64,000 nt of DNA from an uncultured Clostridia bacterium (GTDB taxonomy: Bacteria > Bacillota > Clostridia > Oscillospirales > Acutalibacteraceae). Of the stretch, positions 7,910 to 16,313 are shown piece by piece (the stretch's first letter is position 1; each line of letters opens with the position of its first letter). The notes beneath the pieces are model-generated. The model had not been told where the DNA came from, ran no database searches, and worked only from the letters and a program-made list of their open reading frames with translations. The translations under genes were made by a program, and so were the position numbers. The stretch covers positions 1 through 64,000 of the forward strand of contig CAMJMQ010000014.1 in the NCBI GenBank assembly GCA_946407065.1, given 5' to 3'.

Positions 7910-9589
7910 CTATGCGCTTTTGTTTGATTTTGAATTATTACGAATTTCCTCCATCACGCGGAGGATTTCTTTTTCTGTGGGTACGTCGATAATGCCGACA
8001 GCGGTAAAGTGGATCTTGACAGGCAAATGTAAGTTGCCGTCAATCTTCACACGCTCGAACACTTCGATCTTGCTAATCAGCGTATTGACCGTTTTCTCGT
8101 CAAGTTCCTCGATCTCCGTAAACTGTCGGATCGCTTTCAGAAAGGATTTGAGATCAGTCGTTGACTGCTCTGCTTTCGTTAGCGCTACTTCGTCAGTTTC
8201 AAGCTGTTGCTTCAAGGTCTTTTGTTCATTTTCATAGCTTTCAGCCATCATCGAATAACGTTCCTCGGATAGCGAACCAAGCACATGATCTTCATATACT
8301 TTCATTATCAACCGATTCAGCTCTGTTATCCTTTTCTTTGCCTTTTCAACTCTGATTCGTGTTGTTTTCATGTCCCGAGCGGTCGCTTCGGAGTTCTTCT
8401 TCGCATATAGGTAGAGAAATACAGGCTCAAATTTCGTGACATACTCTGCAACCCTACGAACCGTCTCAGTTACTAAATCGCACATGACTGAATCCCGGAC
8501 ATAATGATTTGTAGAACACTTAAACCGATTCGTCTTGTACTGAGAACAGCGGAAGTATTCGCTGCCGTCTTTTATGTGCTTTCCGGCATGATAATACAGC
8601 TTTGCTCCACAGTCGCCGCAAAACATCTTCGGCGTCAAAATACTCGTTTTTCCTGTTGACGTTCTACGCTTTCTGTGACTACGAATCTCCTGCACACGCT
8701 GAAAGGTTTCGTCGTCTATGATTGGCTCCTGAGTGTTCGGAATGATCTGCCATTCCTCTTGAGGTTTACGGATTCTATCGTGCACCTTATAACTGACGGT
8801 TGAACTCTTGAAATTGATTGCGCAGCCAGTATATTCCATGTTGTTGAGAATGTTTGCGACAGTTGTGTTACACCATCTGCAAGGATTCTCTTGCGGTTCA
8901 CGACTGATTTTCCAACCTTTTGAATCGAAGTAACAAGTCGGAGTGAGAATCTTCTCGTTTTGAAGTTGCTTTGCAATTTCGCCGGTGCCATATCCTTGCA
9001 AGCAAAGATCGTAGATATGCTTCACAATGTCTGCCGCGTATTCGTCAACGATCCACTGTGCCGGATCATCGTCTGCTTTCATGTAGCCGTAAGGAACGCG
9101 AGAAAACACACGTTTGCCCTCGGCAGCTTTCACTCTGAAAACCTCTCTGACTTTCTTACTTGTCTGCGCCGCATGCCACTCGTTGAAAATATTGTAGAAG
9201 GGCATCATTTCGATCCCGGTTCCCTCAGCGGTATCGATATTTTCTTGAATGGCAATGAAGCGAACGCCCATCGACGGGTATTTGACTTCTATGTAATTGC
9301 CGGCTTCGATGTAGTTACGAGCGAAGCGGCTCAGATCCTTGACGATGATCGTGCCGATCTCACCGCGCTCAACCATCGCCTCCATCCGCTGAAAGTCAGG
9401 GCGGTTGAAATCCGTGCCGGAGTAACCATCGTCCGCGAAAAAAATGGTGTTGCGTATTCGGTTGTTATCAACATACTCTTGTAATATCTTTCTTTGATTC
9501 TGTATCGAGTTACTCTCCATATCCACTCCGTCATCTTGTGATAAGCGACAGTAGAGAGCTGTGATTTGATTCTCGGTGCGTTTTTGCAT
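7910..9589 (-). CDS. Large serine recombinase (TnpX/TndX-like)
   Basis: A 559-residue serine integrase. The resolvase domain (1-150) has the nucleophile S17 in YCRLSQDDG and downstream DLSRFARN. A recombinase domain follows (about 165-280), then a zinc ribbon with CGDCG and later FRCSQYK/KCST cysteines (about 320-365), and a long coiled-coil region (about 385-470) that controls directionality in the family. AAAGGAG lies 5 bases before the ATG. The upstream TnpW-like gene matches the Tn4451/Tn1549 type of module. It is the second recombinase on the element and may define a nested unit; its own att sites were not found. Confidence 0.93.
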   Translation of the reverse strand: MQKRTENQITALYCRLSQDDGVDMESNSIQNQRKILQEYVDNNRIRNTIFFADDGYSGTDFNRPDFQRMEAMVERGEIGTIIVKDLSRFARNYIEAGNYIEVKYPSMGVRFIAIQENIDTAEGTGIEMMPFYNIFNEWHAAQTSKKVREVFRVKAAEGKRVFSRVPYGYMKADDDPAQWIVDEYAADIVKHIYDLCLQGYGTGEIAKQLQNEKILTPTCYFDSKGWKISREPQENPCRWCNTTVANILNNMEYTGCAINFKSSTVSYKVHDRIRKPQEEWQIIPNTQEPIIDDETFQRVQEIRSHRKRRTSTGKTSILTPKMFCGDCGAKLYYHAGKHIKDGSEYFRCSQYKTNRFKCSTNHYVRDSVMCDLVTETVRRVAEYVTKFEPVFLYLYAKKNSEATARDMKTTRIRVEKAKKRITELNRLIMKVYEDHVLGSLSEERYSMMAESYENEQKTLKQQLETDEVALTKAEQSTTDLKSFLKAIRQFTEIEELDEKTVNTLISKIEVFERVKIDGNLHLPVKIHFTAVGIIDVPTEKEILRVMEEIRNNSKSNKSA

Positions 9590-9659
9590 TTTTACTCCTT
9601 TCCGTACACCGAGAGTAGCACACCTATACTATACCGTGTCGGCGAACGGATTGCAACGG

Positions 9660-9956
9660 TTAATGTTTATCGGAAAGAATGATTTTTTTGAATTGTTTTA
9701 ATACGGTTTCCTTCCCCTCAGCGGAAAAATCTGCGACAACGTCGTAGACGGTATTGCCGTACTCTTTTGAAAACTTGATACGGCTTGGAATACTGTTACC
9801 GATCATGTAGGCAGGTTGACCGTCGATCACCCTATCGGGCATGACTTCTTGGGCAAGATCAATCGATTTTGAATCATCAACGCGACCCGGACCTTCGATA
9901 TACAGGTGAAATCCTTTAGGTGTGTTTTGCTTCTTAACTCGCTTGTCGTGTTTCAC
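9660..9956 (-). CDS. TnpW-like small transposon protein
   Basis: A 98-residue protein whose C-terminal half (IGNSIPSRIKFSKEYGNTVY, then a helix ending FKKIIL) resembles TnpW, a small protein of unknown function kept next to large serine recombinases in Tn4451-type elements. The start is GTG at 9956 with AAGGAG 7 bases upstream. It overlaps the end of the RepA_N-like gene by 23 bases and precedes the serine recombinase on the same strand. Confidence 0.6.
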   Translation of the reverse strand: MKHDKRVKKQNTPKGFHLYIEGPGRVDDSKSIDLAQEVMPDRVIDGQPAYMIGNSIPSRIKFSKEYGNTVYDVVADFSAEGKETVLKQFKKIILSDKH

Positions 9957-10320
9957 GCTTATTCTCCTTACGAACTGCTTTTGGTTCTTCCTTCGGCACC
10001 TTCAAGGTAATCAGCGACGGTCTGCCCTGACCTTGCCTCTTGCGAATGATCAAGCCGCTCATTTCCAACTCGCGGAATATCCGCGTTGTAACCTGACGGC
10101 TTTTATGCAGCTTGTCCTTCGCTTCTTCCAAAGTGAAATATACACGAACGGCTCCGCTCGGCTCAAAAAATCCGTTCTTGATAGATATGCTCGCTCGGTC
10201 AAGCAAGAGAGCATACAACACTTTAGCTTCGTTTGATAGCTTCATTGAGATCAAAAAGCGAGGCATACGAAGGTATGAATTGATCTTGGTGTCCTTTGTA
10301 AGCAAAATGTACTTATCCAA
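9934..10320 (-). CDS. RepA_N-like replication initiator domain protein
   Basis: A 128-residue protein with the winged-helix N-terminal domain of RepA_N plasmid initiators: YLRMPRFL, EAKVLYALLLDRAS, VYFTLEEAK and a final RKRQGQGRPSLI. Full initiators are roughly twice as long, so this is either a short element-specific form or a DNA-binding regulator. I chose TTG at 10320 because AGGAGGGG lies 5-7 bases upstream; an ATG-initiated extension to 10410 has no ribosome site and would read through this one. Confidence 0.75.
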   Translation of the reverse strand: MDKYILLTKDTKINSYLRMPRFLISMKLSNEAKVLYALLLDRASISIKNGFFEPSGAVRVYFTLEEAKDKLHKSRQVTTRIFRELEMSGLIIRKRQGQGRPSLITLKVPKEEPKAVRKENKRETRQAS

Positions 10321-10758
10321 TTTTACCCCTCCTGAGAACGATTTCAGACTGTCAGGTTTTGATCCCTTAATTAAATTATTTGGTAACTGATTCATTAAAA
10401 GACAAGACAAGATGTGATATGATTGATTTAATATAAGTTATTTATATATTATTTACGTCTATAATAGGACAGTTTAGAAAGCAAGCTACACGGGCGTCAT
10501 GCGGACTGATATGCTGACACTACAGAGCGTCAGGTTTTCCAATATCTGAAAACCCAAGACAGGTTTTTCCAAGATAGGGTTTTCCACGGCAGGATAATTC
10601 CGCATATGTGGATAGCAGACACAGCATAACCGATTATTACAGGTTCATTGATATTATACCGTTATAAAGCTGAGAAGATTATCGGCTTTTGTCAAATACT
10701 TTAAGAAAAAATAATAAAACTAAGTTTCAGAAACAGGCGACCTCGTCTGTTTTCTTTA
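10321..10758. other. Intergenic region with repeated GGTTTTCC motifs
   Basis: This holds no gene. AGGTTTTCC (10532), AGGTTTTTCC (10561) and GGGTTTTCC (10577) recur within 55 bases, the first with a nearby GAAAACC forming a hairpin. Next to a RepA_N-like gene these could be initiator-binding repeats. A GAAACAG/CTGTTTTC hairpin followed by Ts sits near 10733-10758. Confidence 0.4.
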
Positions 10759-10787
10759 TTGCATTTCTTTATCCGTTGTGCTATGAT
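10759..10787 (+). promoter_or_regulatory. Promoter of small RNA copy 1
   Basis: TTGCAT (10759-10764), a 17-base spacer and TATGAT (10782-10787). The conserved RNA start GCTACAT begins 6 bases past the -10 box, exactly as in copy 2. Confidence 0.7.
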
Positions 10788-10793
10788 GATTAT

Positions 10794-10998
10794 GCTACAT
10801 AATCTACATTTGAATATTCCGCAATTAGTAGGCTACCCTTATATCTGTAAGGGGGTAGTTTTAGTTATGCACCTTTATCCGGTAAAAACACAGGCTCGGT
10901 GCATATACTGATTGCGGTTATGTAGATTGTGTAGCAACAATGAATGAGCTGCGTGTTTTTCGGCGCAGTCACATTTCATTTGTGGCTGCGCTTTTTTT
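10794..10998 (+). ncRNA. Undescribed structured small RNA, copy 1
   Basis: About 205 nt from a predicted start at 10794 to the terminator. Outer helix P1 pairs 10794-10809 with 10920-10935; P2 pairs CCGCAATTAGTA (10819-10830) with 10906-10917; P3 is a hairpin at 10833-10858; P4 pairs TATGCACC (10866-10873) with GGTGCATA (10898-10905). P2, P3 and P4 make a three-way junction. The 24-nt P4 loop ends in GGTAAAAACACAGGCTC, shared with copy 2 except at two positions, while helix sequences differ with compensating changes. I do not recognise it as a known Rfam family. A DNA-level role (single-strand origin) is possible but the promoter and terminator favour RNA. Confidence 0.7.
10963..10998 (+). 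terminator. Intrinsic terminator of small RNA copy 1
   Basis: GCGCAGTCACA (10963-10973) pairs with TGTGGCTGCGC (10981-10991) with one G-T wobble, followed by seven Ts. It lies 27 bases after the outer RNA helix and 20 bases before the next gene. Confidence 0.85.
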
Positions 10999-11018
10999 AT
11001 TTACAGGAGAAAACCTCG

Positions 11019-11375
11019 ATGAACATTCTGATCTTAGATATCAAAGATGAAGCCTTGATACAACCGCTGAAAGAAAATAATCATCTAAAGGTCATCACCG
11101 GTACCATTCGCCGACCGAAGCTGTATCCGATCCCCGATGTGATCTTACTCAACTTTGATGAAGTATTCGGTTATGAACGTAGAGAAACTATCATAATTGA
11201 GATAGCGGCAAAGCTCCATCCGCAAGTCACGATCATTGCCTGCTCCGAAGAATGGTGCGAAGGCACAAAGAAATTTGCGAAGCAATTCGGCGTGGATGAT
11301 TGCTTTGACAGCAATAAGATAAAAGAGCTGTTATACCGAATCAATATATACCGCAAAGTCTACGACGTTGTATGA
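11019..11375 (+). CDS. Hypothetical protein, receiver-like alpha/beta fold
   Basis: A 118-residue cytoplasmic protein of alternating strands and helices (MNILILDIKDEAL, PDVILLNFDEV, TIIACSEEW) resembling a degenerate response-regulator receiver or AAA-less ParA fragment; no phosphorylation pocket can be assigned. The start is ATG 11019 with AGGAGA upstream; the longer frame from 10944 overlaps the RNA terminator. Its stop overlaps the next start by 4 bases (ATGA), so the two are translationally coupled. Function not recognised. Confidence 0.7.
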   Translation: MNILILDIKDEALIQPLKENNHLKVITGTIRRPKLYPIPDVILLNFDEVFGYERRETIIIEIAAKLHPQVTIIACSEEWCEGTKKFAKQFGVDDCFDSNKIKELLYRINIYRKVYDVV

Positions 11376-11824
11376 TTGACAAAGAAAAAACCGCTCTCTT
11401 TATCGGCAACCGTGATTGTTACCAAGTAAAGGAAGCGGATATTGAGCAAGTGATCATCACAGCGATAGAGAACGGGATCGAAATTTTTCTGAACGGCGGT
11501 CAAGGATATTTTGATAAGACCTGCGCAGTGATCGTCCATCAACTAAAGAAAAACTATCCTCATATTAAAAATATTCTTGTTATACCATATCGTGATTATA
11601 GAATTTTCAATGACAGCCTGTTTGACGAGATCATCTATCCGTTTGAATCACACACCTTTTCGTGTTACACCTACAAAAGCGGAAGTCCCAAACGCAACCG
11701 ATGGGCGGTCGATCATTCGAGCGTCGCGATCTGCTATGTCTATCGCGCAGGCGGCGCTGAAAGGACATTGAAATACGCAAAGAAGCAAAATCTGATAATC
11801 GTAGACCTGACAAAAGGAGCGTAG
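11372..11824 (+). CDS. SLOG-domain (DUF1273/YpsA-like) protein
   Basis: A 150-residue protein with the Rossmann-like SLOG pattern: FIGNRD near the start, FLNGGQGYFDKTCAVIV as the nucleotide-binding loop and helix, then ILVIPYRDY and a late YRAGGAERTLKYA. Members bind nucleotide-derived ligands, and several SLOG proteins act as sensors in bacterial conflict systems (family knowledge). It is coupled to the 11019 gene and followed 3 bases later by another small gene. The ligand is unknown. Confidence 0.75.
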   Translation: MIDKEKTALFIGNRDCYQVKEADIEQVIITAIENGIEIFLNGGQGYFDKTCAVIVHQLKKNYPHIKNILVIPYRDYRIFNDSLFDEIIYPFESHTFSCYTYKSGSPKRNRWAVDHSSVAICYVYRAGGAERTLKYAKKQNLIIVDLTKGA

Positions 11825-11827
11825 TTT

Positions 11828-12178
11828 ATGACGAAGAAAACTTATGTGATCCGAGATAGTGACGGTCACTATTACCGTTCATTTTGCGATGGCTTTTTTG
11901 CAACAGTACATAGTCAGGTATTGGTTACGGACACAACAGAGATTAAAGAAGCAAGGAAGTTCCGATCTTTGCGGTGGGCAACGCACCGGGCAAAATTTTT
12001 GTCAATCAACGCTTTTGGCTACTACTATATTTTTGAAATTATCGAAAACGGATCAGAGCCGCTGCTGCAAATCCGCAACAAAGACGTCATCGACAGAATC
12101 AGAAACAGCGACGACGAAACAACGAGAGAGATTGAACGAATCATCACAAAGTGGAAAGCAGAGCACGGTCTGGACTGA
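11828..12178 (+). CDS. Hypothetical protein of the SLOG operon
   Basis: A 116-residue basic, soluble protein with no signal or membrane segment (MTKKTYVIRDSDGHYYRSF at the start; ERIITKWKAEHG at the end). AAGGAG is 8 bases before the ATG. It is the third gene of a tight operon with the 11019 and 11372 genes. I do not recognise the family. Confidence 0.7.
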   Translation: MTKKTYVIRDSDGHYYRSFCDGFFATVHSQVLVTDTTEIKEARKFRSLRWATHRAKFLSINAFGYYYIFEIIENGSEPLLQIRNKDVIDRIRNSDDETTREIERIITKWKAEHGLD

Positions 12179-12193
12179 TTATTTCCGTTTGTT

Positions 12194-12433
12194 TCAAGCC
12201 GCATAAAATAAGGGTATACGATACTGGCAAGCTATGCCTTCTTGTACAAGAAGACCGATTTTTACATATTCCGCAGACGGCTCCATTTTGTAAAAATGCT
12301 TGTTGGTGACGATCCCCAAACCCCTGAGATCGTCAACTATGTTGACGGCTGCGAGTCCTGAGGACACTGAAACCGCACGGCGGTCATCGGCTTTCACTTT
12401 GTGAATTTTGAATAGACATATCGTTTCTCGCAT
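12194..12433 (-). CDS. Possible small protein downstream of relaxase 2
   Basis: A 79-residue frame overlapping the 3' end of the relaxase by 50 bases. The segment after residue 15 (VSVSSGLAAVNIVDDLRGLG and on) looks protein-like, but no ribosome site precedes the ATG, so translation would rely on coupling. It could instead be the remnant of a longer gene. Function not recognised. Confidence 0.35.
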   Translation of the reverse strand: MRETICLFKIHKVKADDRRAVSVSSGLAAVNIVDDLRGLGIVTNKHFYKMEPSAEYVKIGLLVQEGIACQYRIPLFYAA

Positions 12434-13778
12434 CGATATTCAATAACTGACTGACATTCGATTTGACATTATAAAGCTCTTTCATTTCCTCTCGGGCTTG
12501 TTTATACTCCACATAAGCCTTCCTTTTTTGAGCTAAGAGCTCTGCATATTGTTCACGAAGTGATTTGACCGGAGGTAACTTTGTCAGACTGAGCCGATCA
12601 AAATACTTCTTCGCCGCTTGATGGATCATGATCTCCGATTCGTGCTGCGCCCGATACTTTTTACTGTAACCGCTCTTGCGATACTCTGCATAGGCCTCTC
12701 TCGTCTTAACGTAATTGACGATTTGTTTTTGCAGTTCCGCGTTATCTGTCATCTGCAATTCCAGATTCTTAATCATGCCGGATAACTCGTTGAATCGTGC
12801 AACAGATTCATCCGTCCGCTTCTTCAAATCCTCATAGCTCATATCGCCGTGATCCTTGAGATAGAGGACGGCACGCGACAATTGTTTGAGATTGAACACC
12901 TTTGCCCAGCGTTCATAGCCCGGACCTTTACCGGCTCTGATCGCCGTGTCAATATCGATCAACAGACCAACCATCGGTACAGTTGGCTTATTTGTTAGTA
13001 CTCTCGGAGCGACAATATGGACGCCTTCGATTCGTTCGCGGATTGCCTGCTCCGTATAATCTCCTTTGAGCGAATTACATCGAGTGAATCTTGTTTGACC
13101 CTTTACCCTCAAACGCAGATTCGTCCGATCTGTGTTGACTTCGATACCATACGCTTCGAGTCTTTGCAGAAAGTCGGAAAAATCCCTCGGTTTTTCTTCC
13201 AGTGCCGTGTCAATCGCTCGCCGCAGTTGTTCGTGAAAAGAGAGAACCTTTTCATCACCGATCCACGTTCCGTAGCTGCCCCTGCTCAGCTTTGGATTCT
13301 CTATGATCGACAAACCGTGCTCCAAACAAATCTTATCGTTCATCCTACGAACTGCCCATGTAGAATTCCAAAAGTTGCGGAACTTCCGTGTGCAATCAAG
13401 ATTGACAGAATTGAAAATGATATGATTATGAACATGGTGCTTGTCAATATGGGTGCAGACGATAAAAGCGTTATTCCCTTTCGTCAGCTTCATGGCAAGC
13501 TCTTGACCGACCTGATTTGCTTCATCGGGAGTGATCTCACCGGGTAAAAAAGATTGGCGCAGATGATAAGCGATCACGTCATCACTTCCACGCTGCCTGC
13601 CCGTGAGATTGATGTACTGTTTCTTAGCTAAGCTGAATTCTATATCGGCGGTCTTGCTGTCGCACATATAGCCAAAGATCAGCCTGCCGCCGTCTGTCTT
13701 TTGCGGATTCTCTACATAGTCGATGATGTTTGCTATGGCGGTAGACACAGTTCTGCCTTTACCTGTGTGAAGCGGCAT
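12384..13778 (-). CDS. MobP-type relaxase / mobilization nuclease (intact)
   Basis: A 464-residue relaxase that would nick and carry one DNA strand during transfer. The nicking domain has YHLRQSF and the histidine triad H110, H117, H119 (HIDKHHVHNH); a helical C-terminal region with long coiled-coil stretches follows (about 290-450). The first ATG is at 13778 (MPLHTGKG). The family usually begins MATTRLMPLHTGKG, and here the codons ATC GCT ACC ACA AGG CTT stand just before that ATG, with AGGAG 8 bases before the ATC (13796). Either ATC is the start or the gene uses the internal ATG. Confidence 0.9.
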   Translation of the reverse strand: MPLHTGKGRTVSTAIANIIDYVENPQKTDGGRLIFGYMCDSKTADIEFSLAKKQYINLTGRQRGSDDVIAYHLRQSFLPGEITPDEANQVGQELAMKLTKGNNAFIVCTHIDKHHVHNHIIFNSVNLDCTRKFRNFWNSTWAVRRMNDKICLEHGLSIIENPKLSRGSYGTWIGDEKVLSFHEQLRRAIDTALEEKPRDFSDFLQRLEAYGIEVNTDRTNLRLRVKGQTRFTRCNSLKGDYTEQAIRERIEGVHIVAPRVLTNKPTVPMVGLLIDIDTAIRAGKGPGYERWAKVFNLKQLSRAVLYLKDHGDMSYEDLKKRTDESVARFNELSGMIKNLELQMTDNAELQKQIVNYVKTREAYAEYRKSGYSKKYRAQHESEIMIHQAAKKYFDRLSLTKLPPVKSLREQYAELLAQKRKAYVEYKQAREEMKELYNVKSNVSQLLNIDARNDMSIQNSQSESR

Positions 13779-13808
13779 AAGCCTTGTGGTAGCGATATGA
13801 TCATCTCC

Positions 13809-14153
13809 TCACATCTCAAGGATTTTTGAGAAGCCTTCCAGAATGATTCCGACTTCCTCTCTGATCTCGGTCAGCCGCTCCCTTAAATCTTCTATATCGG
13901 CTTGATAAATGCAATCCGTTTCATTCGCTTTTCGGGCGTACTGATTGAGGTTGTTGGAACAAATACCGAGAAGACTTGTCAGCTTCTGTATCTCGTTCAT
14001 ATCCACATGGATGATGTATCCGTAAATTGCCATCCTGCGAAGGAATGTTGACAGAACTCTTATGTGTGCGGATGCCTTGCCTTCTTTGATTTTTTCATAC
14101 TCCTGCTCCGTAACGAAAAAGTGAAGTTGTATCGTTCGATTCTCTTTATTCAT
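13809..14153 (-). CDS. MobC-like accessory protein, second copy
   Basis: A 114-residue partner of the intact relaxase, with the family motif ICSNNLNQYARKANETD and a ribbon-helix-helix start (NRTIQLHFFVTEQEYEKI). The ATG at 14153 lies 9 bases after AAAGGA; a frame running back to 14279 is hydrophobic and unlikely. It ends 30 bases before the relaxase ATG. It is not close in sequence to the 2768 MobC, so the two pairs have separate origins. Confidence 0.85.
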   Translation of the reverse strand: MNKENRTIQLHFFVTEQEYEKIKEGKASAHIRVLSTFLRRMAIYGYIIHVDMNEIQKLTSLLGICSNNLNQYARKANETDCIYQADIEDLRERLTEIREEVGIILEGFSKILEM

Positions 14154-14357
14154 ATCCGCCATTCCTTTCTGTTGAGTAAACTCGAATTCATCAACAAATT
14201 GTAGCACATTGGCTTTGAGTTTTTTGTCGAAGAACGGTTGCACGGATTGAAAAAAGAACACAAAGGATGAACAACGCAACTAAAACTTTGTTGAAAAATA
14301 CAGTTTATTATGATACCATAAAACTGTAGTAATTATATTATCTTATTGGAGGAAACA

Positions 14358-16184
14358 ATGAAACGTTTTTTAGCTCTGGCAATAAGTATTATCTTAATCT
14401 CCTGCATTCTCTGTTCTTGCAATCAGAATAGTAATTCAGATGAAAATGAAATCCCATCAAAAGCAAAAAGCATTTCTCATCGGGCTGTAACATATAATGA
14501 TATTTCCAGCTTTTCCGATGGCCTTGCATGGGCAGAGGATAATGAGTGTTTTGGCTGTATTGATACATCAGGCAAAATGCTATTCAAAATTGACAGGGTT
14601 GATAATTCAGGATATGAAGATTATACTTGTTCAGATTTTGAAAACGGTTACGCTTTTATTCGTTCTTATGTAGACTCAAATCGTGGTGTCTACTTAATCG
14701 ATAAAGATGGACAGATTTGTTGGTCTTATGATAACCCGGAAGCTTTTGGATATGGATATGCTGTAGTAAAAAAAGAGCACTCTGGATTTGATAATAAGCA
14801 TTTTGAATATGAAATCTATCGACCAAATGGTGCGATTGCTTTCATCGTTCAAACTGATGGTTCTGAAGAAATAGATTACGTAAGCTATTGCGGCGATGGA
14901 GTTTTTTATTTCAAGGATTATGGATTTTTCTTTGCAAAAACTGAAAAGTGGGTTTCCGATTATGCAAAAAATTGTGAGGATTTCCATTTCAATCATAACG
15001 GAATAGCTTTTTCAAACTTCAGGGTTACGGGTGGTGGATTTTATAGCGATACAGGTTATATTACCGCTTTTTCAGATGGCACATTTAGTCCCATGTCAGA
15101 AAGTACATACGCTGAACTGAGCAAATACTTAGACAGCGCCAAGGATGAACAGCTTAATAATGTGCTTCAAGGTGATTCCGTTGTGTTTTATAACGACGAA
15201 ATAAAATCATTGGTATCATATAACGCAGTAAAGGATAGCCTTTCTGTGTTGAAAGATGAATCTATAAGCAACAGAATATATACTCATTATAAACCGGGAT
15301 CCAATTGGGTAAGCATACCAGATCAACCTTCATTTAATGACGAGGGTATTGTACTTCAATTGGCAGGTGATGATAGTGCCATTTATCTTGCCATTGTTGA
15401 TTATGAAATGAATGTGACAATGAAACCCATTAAGAAGACAGGATATTATCACGCTTTAGGTAATGGGAATTTTATAATAAACGGACACATTTGTGATAAA
15501 ACCGGAGCTGAGATTTCGTCAGATTCAATATATGAAGCTATTATTTCTGATTCAAATGATATAGTTATTGTTGGAGGAACAGAAAACTCTTCTTGTGCTA
15601 ACGGAGACTCCTGCAAAAACAATTCTGCAACACCCAGAAAATTTGTTGGAATAGATAATTTAGGTGCTGTTGTGTTTGAAGGAATTGACAATAGTAATGT
15701 ATCTAAAGTTACAATTACAAATAAGCCAGTATCGGCAAATACTGATAGTGTTCCCCGCAATACCGGCAGTTCAAATGCAGATAACAGTCCAAAGTCAACT
15801 GTTCCTGATCAGACTGATGGAGATAACGAATCAACTTCAACAGGATCATCTTCGTCCGATTCGGATTATTCTGAAATATTAGCAAAGGCTGCACAGGCGG
15901 CAGATAAACGGTATTGGGTTGTATTCAACGAAGGTTATCGAGATAATCGTATTGAGATGTCATCTTTTGATGCAAAAGATGGATTCACAGTAACTTGGGA
16001 TAAAGGCGTATTTTGTGATAGCCAAAATGGCAATTGCACTCAATATATGTTTAATGCTGAGACTAATGATTTTGAAAAAATCGGCGAATACAATAAACTG
16101 ACAGACTACGCAACCAGCATTCTCGGCAGTAACTGTGAAATCATTGTTGCCAGTGAAAACAGAACCATAAAACCCAGCAATTAA
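14358..16184 (+). CDS. Cargo lipoprotein with WG/KWG-like repeats
   Basis: A 608-residue protein exported as a lipoprotein: signal sequence with a lipobox near ILCSC (about residues 18-22), then a Ser/Asn-rich linker. Residues about 45-150 hold WG-type repeats (FSDGLAWAED, CIDTSGKMLF, LIDKDGQICWSY) that form beta-propeller-like scaffolds. A low-complexity Ser/Thr/Asp linker lies near 460-510 before a C-terminal domain. GGAGG is 5 bases before the ATG. It is the first gene of the AT-rich cargo run and is probably a surface binding protein; ligand unknown. Confidence 0.75.
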   Translation: MKRFLALAISIILISCILCSCNQNSNSDENEIPSKAKSISHRAVTYNDISSFSDGLAWAEDNECFGCIDTSGKMLFKIDRVDNSGYEDYTCSDFENGYAFIRSYVDSNRGVYLIDKDGQICWSYDNPEAFGYGYAVVKKEHSGFDNKHFEYEIYRPNGAIAFIVQTDGSEEIDYVSYCGDGVFYFKDYGFFFAKTEKWVSDYAKNCEDFHFNHNGIAFSNFRVTGGGFYSDTGYITAFSDGTFSPMSESTYAELSKYLDSAKDEQLNNVLQGDSVVFYNDEIKSLVSYNAVKDSLSVLKDESISNRIYTHYKPGSNWVSIPDQPSFNDEGIVLQLAGDDSAIYLAIVDYEMNVTMKPIKKTGYYHALGNGNFIINGHICDKTGAEISSDSIYEAIISDSNDIVIVGGTENSSCANGDSCKNNSATPRKFVGIDNLGAVVFEGIDNSNVSKVTITNKPVSANTDSVPRNTGSSNADNSPKSTVPDQTDGDNESTSTGSSSSDSDYSEILAKAAQAADKRYWVVFNEGYRDNRIEMSSFDAKDGFTVTWDKGVFCDSQNGNCTQYMFNAETNDFEKIGEYNKLTDYATSILGSNCEIIVASENRTIKPSN

Positions 16185-16313
16185 AGAACTAATAACTATA
16201 TTGCTCTTTTGAAGAAAGTAAGCTGTCTATATTCAAATAATCTTGAGTTGAAACCTATCTATTCCAATTAATTGCAAAATATAATTAAGCTGTTATCTTT
16301 TGAGGAATAAAAT

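Noticed and set aside
10794..10935. Reading the small RNA pair as a transposon with terminal inverted repeats
   Set aside because: The outer repeats differ between copies but stay complementary within each copy, inner helices do the same, and each copy has a promoter and terminator. No target duplication was seen.
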